A stretch of 64,000 bases of DNA from NVTR01 sp036480115 (GTDB lineage Bacteria > Pseudomonadota > Alphaproteobacteria > Rhodobacterales > Rhodobacteraceae), in NCBI GenBank assembly GCA_965224795.1, contig CBDDAE010000001.1, forward strand, positions 496,001 through 560,000. The letters are read 5' to 3'. Below, piece after piece: positions 16,159 through 23,414 of this stretch; positions within the stretch are counted from its first letter, which is position 1, and each line of letters starts with the position of its first letter. The notes under the pieces were generated by a model, which was given only the letters and a program-made list of their open reading frames with translations, was not told the DNA's origin and did not search any database. The translations under genes were made by a program, and so were the position numbers.

Positions 16159-18177
16159 CTATTCCGCAGCTATTTGTGCCTTTGAATGCGCCGACGCAAT
16201 GCCGGACAATTCGCCCATCAACTTGCTGGCCCGCGCCACCGGGTTACTCAAATAAAAATCGTTAACGGCATTTCGGAAGCTGGCCTTACCCAGTTTGCCG
16301 GGGTTCAGCGGTTGCCAGTCATTTTGTGGCACCTGATCAATGGCTTGCAGATGAGGAACCACATGGGTCAGCGTTTCGCGCAAGGCGCTTAATGTGTCAT
16401 AGGTCAGTGTCGCATCCAATTCGCCGCTAAGCGCGCGCAGGATGGCCCAGTTTTCTTTGGCTTCGCCCGGCGCATAACCGGCGCGCCCGGCCAGTTGGGG
16501 GCGGCCTTCGCTGTTTACAAACAGCGCGTTTTCTTCGGTATAGGCGGCACCGGGCAGGATGATATCGGCGCGGTGTGCGCCACGGTCGCCGTGGCTGCCC
16601 TGATAAATCACCACCGGTCCGTCTTTGATATCAACCTCATCAGCGCCAAGGTTATAGACCACTTCGGCATCTTTCAGCGCGGCTTTCATGCCACCCGTGG
16701 TGGTGGCGTCAACGTCCATGGCACCGACACGACCAGCGGCGGTGTGCAGCACCAAGAATTTGGATTTGGTCAGTTCTGCCAGCTTCATGGCGTCGGCCAA
16801 TACGGCGGCACCGTCGGCTTCCTGCAGCGCGCCCTGCCCGATGATGATGATCGAATTCATATCCTTGACGGGGCCAAATTTATGGCCCAGCAAAGCGGTC
16901 AGCGCGGCGCGGTCCGTGCCTGCGTGGAAATATTCGTAAGTCAGATCGACGGCTTCACCGACCAGCCCGATATTTGCGCCATTGCTCCAGGCTTTGCGAA
17001 TGCGGGCGTTCAGAACCGGGGCTTCCACCGCCGGGTTGGTGCCGATCAGCTGGATCATCTGGGCGGTGTCGATGTCTTCGATGCTGGCGGTGCCAACATA
17101 GGCGGAACGATTGCCGGCTGGCAGTTTGGCATTGTCCACGCGGCATTCCACGCTACCGCCCTGCCCCTCAACCAGTTGCTTCAGGGCAAACGCGGCCTCA
17201 ACCGGCACCAGATCACCGATCAGTCCAGCGATCGTTTTGCCCTTCATGGCTTTGGCCGCGGCTTTCAGCGCCTCATCCCAGCCCACAGGTTTCAGCTTAC
17301 CGTTTTTGCGAATGTACGGGGTATCAAGGCGTTGGCGGCGCAAACCGTCCCACACAAACCGGGTTTTGTCGGAAATCCATTCTTCATTCACCCCGTCATG
17401 GTTACGCGGCAGAATGCGCATGACTTCACGTCCCTTGGTATCCACCCGGATATTGCTGCCAAGGGCGTCCATCACATCAATGGTTTCGGTCTTGGACAGT
17501 TCCCAAGGCCGGGCGGTGAAGGCGTAGGGCTTGCTGACCAACGCCCCAACCGGGCACAGATCAATGATATTGCCCTGCAAATTACTGTTCAGGGTTTCAC
17601 CCAGATAGCTGGTAATCTCGGCGTCTTCACCGCGACCGGTTTGCCCCATCACGGTGATGCCAGCCACTTCCGACGTAAATCGCACACAACGGGTGCAGGA
17701 AATGCAGCGGGTCATGTGGGTTTCGACCAGCGGGCCAAGATCAAGGTCTTCGGTGGCGCGTTTGGCTTCACGGTAGCGGGAAAAATCTACGCCATATGCC
17801 ATGGCCTGATCCTGCAGGTCGCATTCGCCGCCCTGATCGCAAATCGGGCAATCCAGCGGGTGGTTGATCAGCAGGAATTCCATCACCCCTTCACGGGCTT
17901 TTTTCACCATCTGCGAGTTAGTTTTCACCACCGGTGGTTCACCTTCCGGCCCCGGGCGCAGGTCGCGCACCTGCATGGCGCAACTGGCGGCAGGTTTTGG
18001 CGGGCCGCCGACGACTTCAACCAGACACATCCGGCAGTTTCCGGCGATGGTCAGGCGTTCGTGGTAACAGAAACGGGGCACTTCGACGCCAGCAACTTCG
18101 CAGGCCTGAATAAGCGTCATGGCACCGTCGACTTCTACTTGGGTGCCGTCGATGATGATTTTCTTCAGGTCTGACAT
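16159..18177 (-). CDS. nuoG: NADH-quinone oxidoreductase subunit G
   Basis: 672 residues when started at the ATG giving MSDLKKIIIDG; an in-frame start 18 bp upstream is less likely. The N-terminal 2Fe-2S domain has CYHERLTIAGNCRMCLVEV, followed by the His/Cys 4Fe-4S motif HPLDCPICDQGGECDLQ and CISCTRCVRF. The C-terminal molybdopterin-oxidoreductase-like domain is reduced, as in Paracoccus Nqo3. The subunit carries electrons from NuoEF to NuoI. It is followed 7 bp later by the lipoprotein gene and preceded by a block of small accessory genes rather than by nuoF. Confidence 0.97.
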   Translation of the reverse strand: MSDLKKIIIDGTQVEVDGAMTLIQACEVAGVEVPRFCYHERLTIAGNCRMCLVEVVGGPPKPAASCAMQVRDLRPGPEGEPPVVKTNSQMVKKAREGVMEFLLINHPLDCPICDQGGECDLQDQAMAYGVDFSRYREAKRATEDLDLGPLVETHMTRCISCTRCVRFTSEVAGITVMGQTGRGEDAEITSYLGETLNSNLQGNIIDLCPVGALVSKPYAFTARPWELSKTETIDVMDALGSNIRVDTKGREVMRILPRNHDGVNEEWISDKTRFVWDGLRRQRLDTPYIRKNGKLKPVGWDEALKAAAKAMKGKTIAGLIGDLVPVEAAFALKQLVEGQGGSVECRVDNAKLPAGNRSAYVGTASIEDIDTAQMIQLIGTNPAVEAPVLNARIRKAWSNGANIGLVGEAVDLTYEYFHAGTDRAALTALLGHKFGPVKDMNSIIIIGQGALQEADGAAVLADAMKLAELTKSKFLVLHTAAGRVGAMDVDATTTGGMKAALKDAEVVYNLGADEVDIKDGPVVIYQGSHGDRGAHRADIILPGAAYTEENALFVNSEGRPQLAGRAGYAPGEAKENWAILRALSGELDATLTYDTLSALRETLTHVVPHLQAIDQVPQNDWQPLNPGKLGKASFRNAVNDFYLSNPVARASKLMGELSGIASAHSKAQIAAE

Positions 18178-18229
18178 CAGGTGCTCGCTTGTCAAATGGG
18201 CGGTCTAACACCCGGTGGTTACTGATACG

Positions 18230-18658
18230 CTACCAGGTCCAGAGCAGTTCCCCGATCAATGACCCCTTAGCAATTTCCGCGCGTCCCAATGAGCAATACG
18301 AGGCTTCATTGCCGCGCACAACGCCGTTTTCGGCTAAGTAGCTGTCAATTTCTGATTTCACCCGCTTGCGTTCAGCCGGGCTATCAAGAAAGGCGCGCAC
18401 GTCCACCTCTTCGTAACCCTGATCGCGGGCGTATTGTTCAAGGGCCTTGGCCTTGCCAAGCGCGCGCAACATCCGGGCATTGACCGAAGAACAGTTCTTG
18501 CGGATTTCATCGGCAATGCCAGCCGATATCAGCGAATGATTGATGTGTTGTTCCTGATTAAGCGGCGTCAGGGCCGTGGCCTGTAACGGCAGCATCAGCA
18601 TGAGGCAAATAATGAAGGACCGAAGGGGGGATTGGCGGGGAACTAAAAAGCTAAACAT
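18230..18658 (-). CDS. DUF5333-type exported protein
   Basis: About 142 residues. The N-terminus is a signal peptide (hydrophobic LRSFIICLMLMLPLQATA). The mature part matches what I know as DUF5333: a helix with IADEIRKNCSSVNARMLRAL, then DQGYEEVDVRAFL, and the end YCSLGRAEIAKGSLIGELL. Two mature cysteines could form a disulphide. DUF5333 has no known function. The ATG at 18658 is preferred over the GTG at 18664, which overlaps the upstream stop. It is the last of eight small genes between nuoF and nuoG, and is followed by a 52-bp gap before nuoG. Confidence 0.78.
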   Translation of the reverse strand: MFSFLVPRQSPLRSFIICLMLMLPLQATALTPLNQEQHINHSLISAGIADEIRKNCSSVNARMLRALGKAKALEQYARDQGYEEVDVRAFLDSPAERKRVKSEIDSYLAENGVVRGNEASYCSLGRAEIAKGSLIGELLWTW

Positions 18659-18663
18659 CTGCA

Positions 18664-19143
18664 CTACTCCACCGACAGCGCGTTTTCACGCCACCAGTTA
18701 AAATCATAAGCCAATGACGTTGGCCCGTTTACGCCCAGCATTTCAAGACGTTTTGCCGCCTCTTGCACTGTGGGGGTATGCCCCACTGTTACGGGCCAGA
18801 TCACATGTGCCGGGCCTTCTGATTTCTCAAACCAAATATCACGTTTTTTCATGAACTTACCATGAACAGTTTTGTGAACAAAGTTACTAAGCGCCTGTGT
18901 AGAGGTCCAGACTGACAAGGTCGAGGCCAAACGCGGATTGCCGCCAAGCGGGCCGTTCAGGTCCAATTGCGCAGCTTCCATGGCGTCATCATCCATCCGC
19001 CAGACAAAGCCGTCGGATCGAGCAGCCAATATGTTTACACGGTCAAGATTATTCTGGAACTCAGCAATTTCGGGCCGGTCCCAATCATATTTCAGGATGC
19101 CGCGGTTAAATTCGGCGATATGAGTGGATTGACCTGTTTGCAT
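18664..19143 (-). CDS. DUF3291 protein, first of two paralogues
   Basis: 159 residues, no signal peptide, so cytoplasmic. It resembles DUF3291, a dimeric alpha/beta-barrel (ABM-type) family of unknown function. Landmarks are HIAEFNRGILKYDWDRPEI, LDRVNILAARSDGFVWRM, TLSVWTSTQALSNFVHKTVH and TPTVQEAAKRLEMLGVNGP. The paralogue at 20931 aligns over its whole length. The start overlaps the stop of the preceding exported-protein gene. ABM-fold proteins include haem-degrading and quinol-oxidising monooxygenases, so an enzyme is possible; no catalytic residues are evident by eye. Confidence 0.8.
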   Translation of the reverse strand: MQTGQSTHIAEFNRGILKYDWDRPEIAEFQNNLDRVNILAARSDGFVWRMDDDAMEAAQLDLNGPLGGNPRLASTLSVWTSTQALSNFVHKTVHGKFMKKRDIWFEKSEGPAHVIWPVTVGHTPTVQEAAKRLEMLGVNGPTSLAYDFNWWRENALSVE

Positions 19144-19535
19144 CAGCGCAATTTCAATATTTTCGCCATGGCTTTGTTGGTTTTCACCTCAACGCGAATG
19201 GCATCACATAATGCATCAGCCCCTTCCGGGGCGACCCCGTGACGGGCGCGAAGTTCTGTTTCACGCGTTGCCATCTGGGCCTTGCCCGTATCGCTTTCCA
19301 GTGATTGCACCGAGGCCACCGGATTATGTCCATCTGCGGCCAGTTTGCCCATCAGATCGACCATAGCAGTCTGCAACCGACGATCATTGACCTTAGCACC
19401 GTCACAGGTTTGTCCGGCGGTGGTTATGGCGCTTATTTCTGCCAACGCATCATAGGCATAGTCGGGCAACAGATCATCCTGTGCTGTGGCGGCTAGTGGC
19501 AGGGCAAGGAAAATCGCAAGCGCTAGTTTTTTCAC
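19143..19535 (-). CDS. DUF5333-like exported protein
   Basis: 130 residues with a clear signal peptide (KKLALAIFLALPLAATAQ, cleavage after ATA). The start is a GTG that overlaps the upstream stop (GTGA). The mature part has exactly two cysteines, in TAGQTCDGAKVNDRRLQ and ALCDAIRVEVKTNKAMAKILK. The spacing of features (early Cys in a helix, central L-A-x-D-G segment, late Cys near a basic/acidic helix, small C-terminal end) mirrors the proteins at 18230 and 19532, so the three look like diverged paralogues. Function unknown. Confidence 0.7.
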   Translation of the reverse strand: MKKLALAIFLALPLAATAQDDLLPDYAYDALAEISAITTAGQTCDGAKVNDRRLQTAMVDLMGKLAADGHNPVASVQSLESDTGKAQMATRETELRARHGVAPEGADALCDAIRVEVKTNKAMAKILKLR

Positions 19536-19942
19536 GGTGATACCTTTTCAATCATTCCGCCTATTTGGGATTTCGCATCAATTTCCACAAGGGCCTCGGC
19601 GCAAAAACTGGCTGTGGGATCAGTGGCGGCGTTGTTGCGATCCAACATCGCCAAAATAAGCGCGTCTGTTTCTTCCTGCGGCGGCAACTGCATGTTGCTT
19701 GCCGGGCTGGCGGTGGGAAAACCGTCAGCGGCCAGTTGCGCCAAAACGCCTTGGTAAATATAGCCAATGGCGGTGTGCTTCACCACCACCTGCGGGCAAT
19801 TATCGGCGTACTGTTCGGCCAGTGACATGGCGATGACAGCATCAAGGTAATAGTCAGGTGCTGGTGGCAATTCAGACTGGGAATGCGCCGACAATATCGG
19901 TGACGCCAGCGCAAATGCGGCAATCCAAATCTTAAGGCCCAT
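19532..19942 (-). CDS. DUF5333-like exported protein
   Basis: 136 residues when started at the ATG of MGLKIWIAAFALA, which is preceded by AGGA and lies 5 bp after the oxygenase stop; the in-frame upstream codons overlap the oxygenase gene and are not convincing. A signal peptide ends near ILSAHSQ. Two cysteines occur in the mature part (QYADNCPQVVVKHTA and SFCAEALVEIDAKSQIGGMI). The pattern is shared with the proteins at 19143 and 18230, with the C-terminal K-S-x-I-G motif close to that of 18230. Periplasmic, function unknown. Confidence 0.7.
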   Translation of the reverse strand: MGLKIWIAAFALASPILSAHSQSELPPAPDYYLDAVIAMSLAEQYADNCPQVVVKHTAIGYIYQGVLAQLAADGFPTASPASNMQLPPQEETDALILAMLDRNNAATDPTASFCAEALVEIDAKSQIGGMIEKVSP

Positions 19943-19946
19943 AATC

Positions 19947-20684
19947 CTACCCAGTACGTCCGAAAAACTTTTTCCGTGTGTCAGCATGCAGCATTGTACC
20001 GGGCTTAGTGTCATAGCTAAAGACCGCGATAACGCGGGTGGCGGAACCTTGCACAGGGGTGACCTGATGGATAGTGTGCTTGCCTTGAAAAATCACCAGA
20101 TCGCCGGCCATTTGATGCATGGATTTAACGCGGCTGGTGTCGCCGTTATGCAGGGCAGTAACTGCATCATAGCCTTCATCATCCGCACTGCGAGAGTTTG
20201 GCACGAATTCAAAGCCGCCACCCTTTTCAGCCTGCCGAAGCAAAAGCGTAACCACGAAGTTTGCATTGTCAAAATGCCAACCAGTCTGCGCACCGGGGGG
20301 ATAGGATAAAACGTTTAGCCCGGCCAATGGATCGGCGTAGGGGTATAATCCATCCAGACCCAAAATATCGCAGAGCATCTGTTTGAAGTCATCGGAATCA
20401 TATAGATCACGCAGCCCCCCTGCCGGGATCAGATCATGGGCCAGCGTGGCCGAGGATGTGGTGACTTTGGCATTGCGCGCATGATCCGCTGGCAGAGCAT
20501 CATCATCGGCCAACAGATAGACGTTGTGGGTTTTTAGTTTGCTGAATGCCTGATCAAGGCTTGGTTCCACCTGGGTCAGCATGGTTTGGATGGTATCAGG
20601 AGTGAAAAAATCTGAAATGACCGCCGTGCCGCTGCTTTGGATATCAGCGCGGGCTTTGGCTATATATTCGGGTTGGTTTTTCAT
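19947..20684 (-). CDS. Fe(II)/2-oxoglutarate-dependent oxygenase, HalD/BesD-like family
   Basis: 245 residues. The double-stranded beta-helix metal triad is visible as H137-x-D139 (GWHFDN) and H206 (HTIHQVTP), with R217 as the likely 2-oxoglutarate ligand. The overall pattern (HNVYLL, LRDLYDSDDF, LYPYADPL, a terminal FFGRTG) is that of a family that includes the free-amino-acid halogenases HalD/BesD. In BesD, as I recall it, the metal-ligand Asp is a Gly that leaves room for halide; here the Asp is present, so hydroxylation or another oxidation is expected. Substrate unknown. It sits between two DUF3291 genes inside the nuo operon, 4 bp after the 79-residue membrane protein gene. Confidence 0.8.
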   Translation of the reverse strand: MKNQPEYIAKARADIQSSGTAVISDFFTPDTIQTMLTQVEPSLDQAFSKLKTHNVYLLADDDALPADHARNAKVTTSSATLAHDLIPAGGLRDLYDSDDFKQMLCDILGLDGLYPYADPLAGLNVLSYPPGAQTGWHFDNANFVVTLLLRQAEKGGGFEFVPNSRSADDEGYDAVTALHNGDTSRVKSMHQMAGDLVIFQGKHTIHQVTPVQGSATRVIAVFSYDTKPGTMLHADTRKKFFGRTG

Positions 20685-20687
20685 GGT

Positions 20688-20927
20688 TCAGCGCCTTTTG
20701 CGTTCCCGGAACGGCGAAATGCCGTCCTTGGCTTTGATTAAGAATGCGTAAGTGACAACGCAGCCCACAAATACCAGACCGGCGATGCACAGGTATATCC
20801 AACGCGAAGCAAGGCCGCTGTCAATAGCCATGTGGGCATACCATGCGGGCAGGAACGCGATGGCGGCGGACAGGATGGCGGCGATAAAGCTAAGCAGGCC
20901 GTCCCATATGTTGCGGATGAATTTCAT
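20688..20927 (-). CDS. Small two-helix membrane protein in the nuoF-nuoG interval
   Basis: 79 residues with two transmembrane segments (SFIAAILSAAIAFLPAWYAHM and WIYLCIAGLVFVGCVVTYAFL) and a basic C-terminus (FRERKRR), which suggests both ends in the cytoplasm. Packed 3 bp from each neighbour. Family not recognised. Its layout resembles the DUF5337 protein on the other side of nuoF, but the sequences do not obviously match. Confidence 0.65.
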   Translation of the reverse strand: MKFIRNIWDGLLSFIAAILSAAIAFLPAWYAHMAIDSGLASRWIYLCIAGLVFVGCVVTYAFLIKAKDGISPFRERKRR

Positions 20928-20930
20928 TAG

Positions 20931-21428
20931 CTATTGTGCCGCTGTCTGGTGGCAGGCATTTTTCCGCCAGAGCGTGGCGTCTTGCAAATGCTCCCAACCA
21001 AAGGCATGGTCGCTGTCGCCGTTTTGGCGCAGGTGTTCCAGGCGTTCCAAGGCTTCTTCCAAAGTCGGGCGGTGCCCCTTTGGCACCCACCACATGCCAA
21101 AATCCATGCTGAATTTCACCTCAAACCAATCATGGCGACGCTCATAAAATTGCCGGTGCACGGTGTTCCAGACGAACTGTTCCAGGCTTTGGACGTCTTC
21201 CCAGACGGTCAGGTTAGTGACGTGCAGGGGATCATCGCCGATGGCGTTTGCGGTGTTGCCGGTGCCGGGTTCGCCCGAGCCTTCCATCATCCAGACAAAA
21301 CCGGGCATGCGTTTGCCAAGGGTGTTGATACGGTCCAGAGCGTTCATGAATTCGGCGACACGTGGGTCGTCGGTTGGGGCGACAAGGCGGCCTATGTTGA
21401 GTTGGGCGAGGTGGTAATTTGAGTTCAT
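20931..21428 (-). CDS. DUF3291 protein, second paralogue
   Basis: 165 residues, cytoplasmic, paralogous to the gene at 18664: HLAQLNIGRLVAPTDDPRV, LDRINTLGKRMPGFVWMM, NLTVWEDVQSLEQFVWNTVH, WWVPKGHRPTLEEALERLEHL and a C-terminal FGWEHL. Shared positions include the W-D-x-F pair after the central helix (HDWFE here, DIWFE in the paralogue). Its start overlaps the stop of the putative lipoprotein gene by 1 bp. Two copies flanking an Fe/2OG oxygenase suggest a functional grouping; the reaction is unknown. Confidence 0.8.
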   Translation of the reverse strand: MNSNYHLAQLNIGRLVAPTDDPRVAEFMNALDRINTLGKRMPGFVWMMEGSGEPGTGNTANAIGDDPLHVTNLTVWEDVQSLEQFVWNTVHRQFYERRHDWFEVKFSMDFGMWWVPKGHRPTLEEALERLEHLRQNGDSDHAFGWEHLQDATLWRKNACHQTAAQ

Positions 21429-21871
21429 CAGTCACACAACTCCATGAATTTGAAAACACCATCCATCAAAGCGACTGACTTGCCAAATACAAAATCCCTT
21501 CTCAAATTGAACTGCTGCCGACATACCGTCAGAGCGAGCTGCATTGCTAGTTTTTCATCTTCGGGAACAAACGGCAATCCATCCGTCTTGTTCACTTCAA
21601 TTGTTGGACTACCATCATGAAGTCCCATCCTAACTATCTGATCTTGGATCAACAGGTCCTTTGAGTCCCGATCTTGTTTTACCCATGTGCCATACGGCAA
21701 GAAACGGATGTCAAAACTTTGGCCGTCCATCGTTGCGGATTCCGCGTAGGTAACTCGGCCAAACATCTGCTCATCAATACTGCTCGCAACGGAGCCAATT
21801 TGCGTTGAAAAAAGACCGCCGCAGCCATGCAGAAAAACAAAGGCGGAAATAGAAAATAAGAACTTAATCAG
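21428..21871 (-). CDS. Putative lipoprotein directly after nuoF, apparently using a CTG start
   Basis: The first ATG is at 21766 (112 residues), but the frame stays open upstream and encodes a convincing lipoprotein signal: a Lys, the hydrophobic run FLFSISAFVFL, then HGCGG. No ATG, GTG or TTG exists in frame between the nuoF stop (21874-21876) and this signal; CTG at 21871-21869 lies two bases after the stop and follows a purine-rich GGCGGAG stretch. Starting there gives 147 residues. The mature part has two cysteines (TVCRQQF, MELCD), as in the other exported proteins of this region. The alternative is a cytoplasmic 112-residue protein from 21766. Family unrecognised. Confidence 0.6.
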   Translation of the reverse strand: MIKFLFSISAFVFLHGCGGLFSTQIGSVASSIDEQMFGRVTYAESATMDGQSFDIRFLPYGTWVKQDRDSKDLLIQDQIVRMGLHDGSPTIEVNKTDGLPFVPEDEKLAMQLALTVCRQQFNLRRDFVFGKSVALMDGVFKFMELCD

Positions 21872-21873
21872 AG

Positions 21874-23172
21874 CTACTCCGCCGCCACTGCACTCACCCT
21901 GCCCGTCCGTTTTGCTTTAATCCGATCCTCAATTTCCCCGCGGAAATGCCGGATCAGCCCTTGGATGGGCCAGGCCGCCGCATCGCCCAAGGCACATATC
22001 GTGTGCCCCTCGACCTGCTTGGTCACGTCCAGCAGCATGTCGATTTCTTCAACCTCGGCTTCGCCTGTCACCAGACGGTCCATGACCCGCATCATCCAAC
22101 CGGTGCCTTCGCGACACGGCGTGCACTGGCCACAGCTTTCGTGTTTGTAAAACTTGGCCAGACGCCAGATGGCTTTGATCACGTCGGTGTTCTGATCCAT
22201 GACAATGACGGCTGCCGTGCCAAGACCGGAACGCTGATCTTTTAGCCAGTCAAAATCCATGATCGCTTCTTCGTGCATCAGCTTGCCGGGGATCATTGGC
22301 ACGGATGAGCCACCGGGGATGACCGCCTTCAGGTTGTCCCAGCCACCGCGAATACCGCCGCAATGCTTTTCGATCAGTTCCACAAACGGGATCGACATGG
22401 CTTCTTCCACCACGCAGGGGTTGTTGACGTGGCCAGATATGGCAAACAGCTTGGTGCCGGCATTGTTTGGGCGGCCAAAGCCGGAAAACCATTCCGGGCC
22501 TCGGCGTAAAATTGTTGGCACAACGGCGATGCTTTCCACATTGTTCACCGTGGTCGGGCAGCCATACAGGCCAGCGCCCGCCGGGAAAGGTGGCTTCATC
22601 CGCGGCATACCTTTTTTGCCCTCAAGGCTTTCCAGCAGTGCGGTTTCTTCGCCGCAAATATAGGCGCCAGCCCCGTGGTGCAAAAACAGGTCAAAATCCC
22701 AACCGGATTTGGCGGCGTTCTTGCCCAACAGCCCGGCGTCGTAACATTCATCAATGGCGTTTTGTAGCACTTCGCGTTCACGGATATATTCACCGCGCAG
22801 GTAAATGTAACAGGTGTTGGCGTTCATGGCGAAACTGGCGATCAGGCAGCCTTCGATCAACGTGTGCGGATCATGGCGCATGATCTCGCGGTCTTTGCAG
22901 GTGCCGGGTTCACTTTCATCGGCGTTGACCACCAGATATGCCGGGCGACCATCGCTTTCTTTGGGCATGAACGACCATTTCAAACCGGTCGGAAATCCAG
23001 CACCGCCACGCCCTCGCAGGCCAGACGCCTTCATCTGATCAACGATCCAGTCGCGACCATTTTTGATCAAGCCACCTGTGCCATCCCAATGGCCCCGCGA
23101 AATCGCACCCTTAAGCGAACGGTCATGCATGCCGTAAAGATTGGTAAAGATCCGGTCCTGATCCTTGAGCAT
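21874..23172 (-). CDS. nuoF: NADH-quinone oxidoreductase subunit F
   Basis: 432 residues when started at the ATG giving MLKDQDRIFTNLYG; an in-frame codon 36 bp upstream overlaps the DUF5337 gene and is unlikely. This subunit binds NADH and FMN and holds the N3 4Fe-4S cluster. The NADH/FMN region GLRGRGGAGFPTGLKWSF, the GAGAYICGEETALLESLEG segment and the cluster motif ESCGQCTPCREG are all present, with the fourth Cys in HTICALGDAAAWP. The gene follows the DUF5337 gene by 11 bp and is followed by a block of small accessory genes instead of nuoG. Confidence 0.97.
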   Translation of the reverse strand: MLKDQDRIFTNLYGMHDRSLKGAISRGHWDGTGGLIKNGRDWIVDQMKASGLRGRGGAGFPTGLKWSFMPKESDGRPAYLVVNADESEPGTCKDREIMRHDPHTLIEGCLIASFAMNANTCYIYLRGEYIREREVLQNAIDECYDAGLLGKNAAKSGWDFDLFLHHGAGAYICGEETALLESLEGKKGMPRMKPPFPAGAGLYGCPTTVNNVESIAVVPTILRRGPEWFSGFGRPNNAGTKLFAISGHVNNPCVVEEAMSIPFVELIEKHCGGIRGGWDNLKAVIPGGSSVPMIPGKLMHEEAIMDFDWLKDQRSGLGTAAVIVMDQNTDVIKAIWRLAKFYKHESCGQCTPCREGTGWMMRVMDRLVTGEAEVEEIDMLLDVTKQVEGHTICALGDAAAWPIQGLIRHFRGEIEDRIKAKRTGRVSAVAAE

Positions 23173-23183
23173 TATCGCGGTTC

Positions 23184-23402
23184 CTAATCTTGCTGGCGCG
23201 CGCGCCAAATTTGATAAATGACCACCATCGACCAGAAAAGCCCGGCCAGGGCAGCAAAGTCAAACAACAGGGCATAACGCCCAGCCAGGCCGAATTGTTT
23301 GCCCAAAAACTGGGCCCCGAGCCACAGGATGATAGTCGCAACAATCACGATGGAAACCATCCGTGCTTTTCGCGCCTGTTCCTGGTCTTGCTCTGGGCCC
23401 AA
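23184..23402 (-). CDS. DUF5337 two-helix membrane protein
   Basis: 72 residues with a short charged N-terminus (EQDQEQARKARM) and two transmembrane helices (VSIVIVATIILWLGAQFL and YALLFDFAALAGLFWSMVVIY). It matches my memory of DUF5337, a small family of Rhodobacterales found beside nuoF. It is 12 bp after the HhH/KP-rich protein gene and 11 bp before nuoF. Likely located with complex I in the membrane; a role as an accessory or assembly protein is inference. Confidence 0.75.
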   Translation of the reverse strand: MGPEQDQEQARKARMVSIVIVATIILWLGAQFLGKQFGLAGRYALLFDFAALAGLFWSMVVIYQIWRARQQD

Positions 23403-23414
23403 TTTGTTTTCTCC

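Noticed and set aside
16495..18174. 559-codon open frame on the plus strand opposite nuoG
   Set aside because: It mirrors nuoG codons and has no recognisable domain or ribosome-binding site. nuoG is clearly real, and long antisense frames arise from the codon bias of GC-rich genes.
23173..23208. Longer NuoF N-terminus starting within the DUF5337 gene
   Set aside because: The extra residues do not resemble NuoF and the ATG at 23172 fits the family start.
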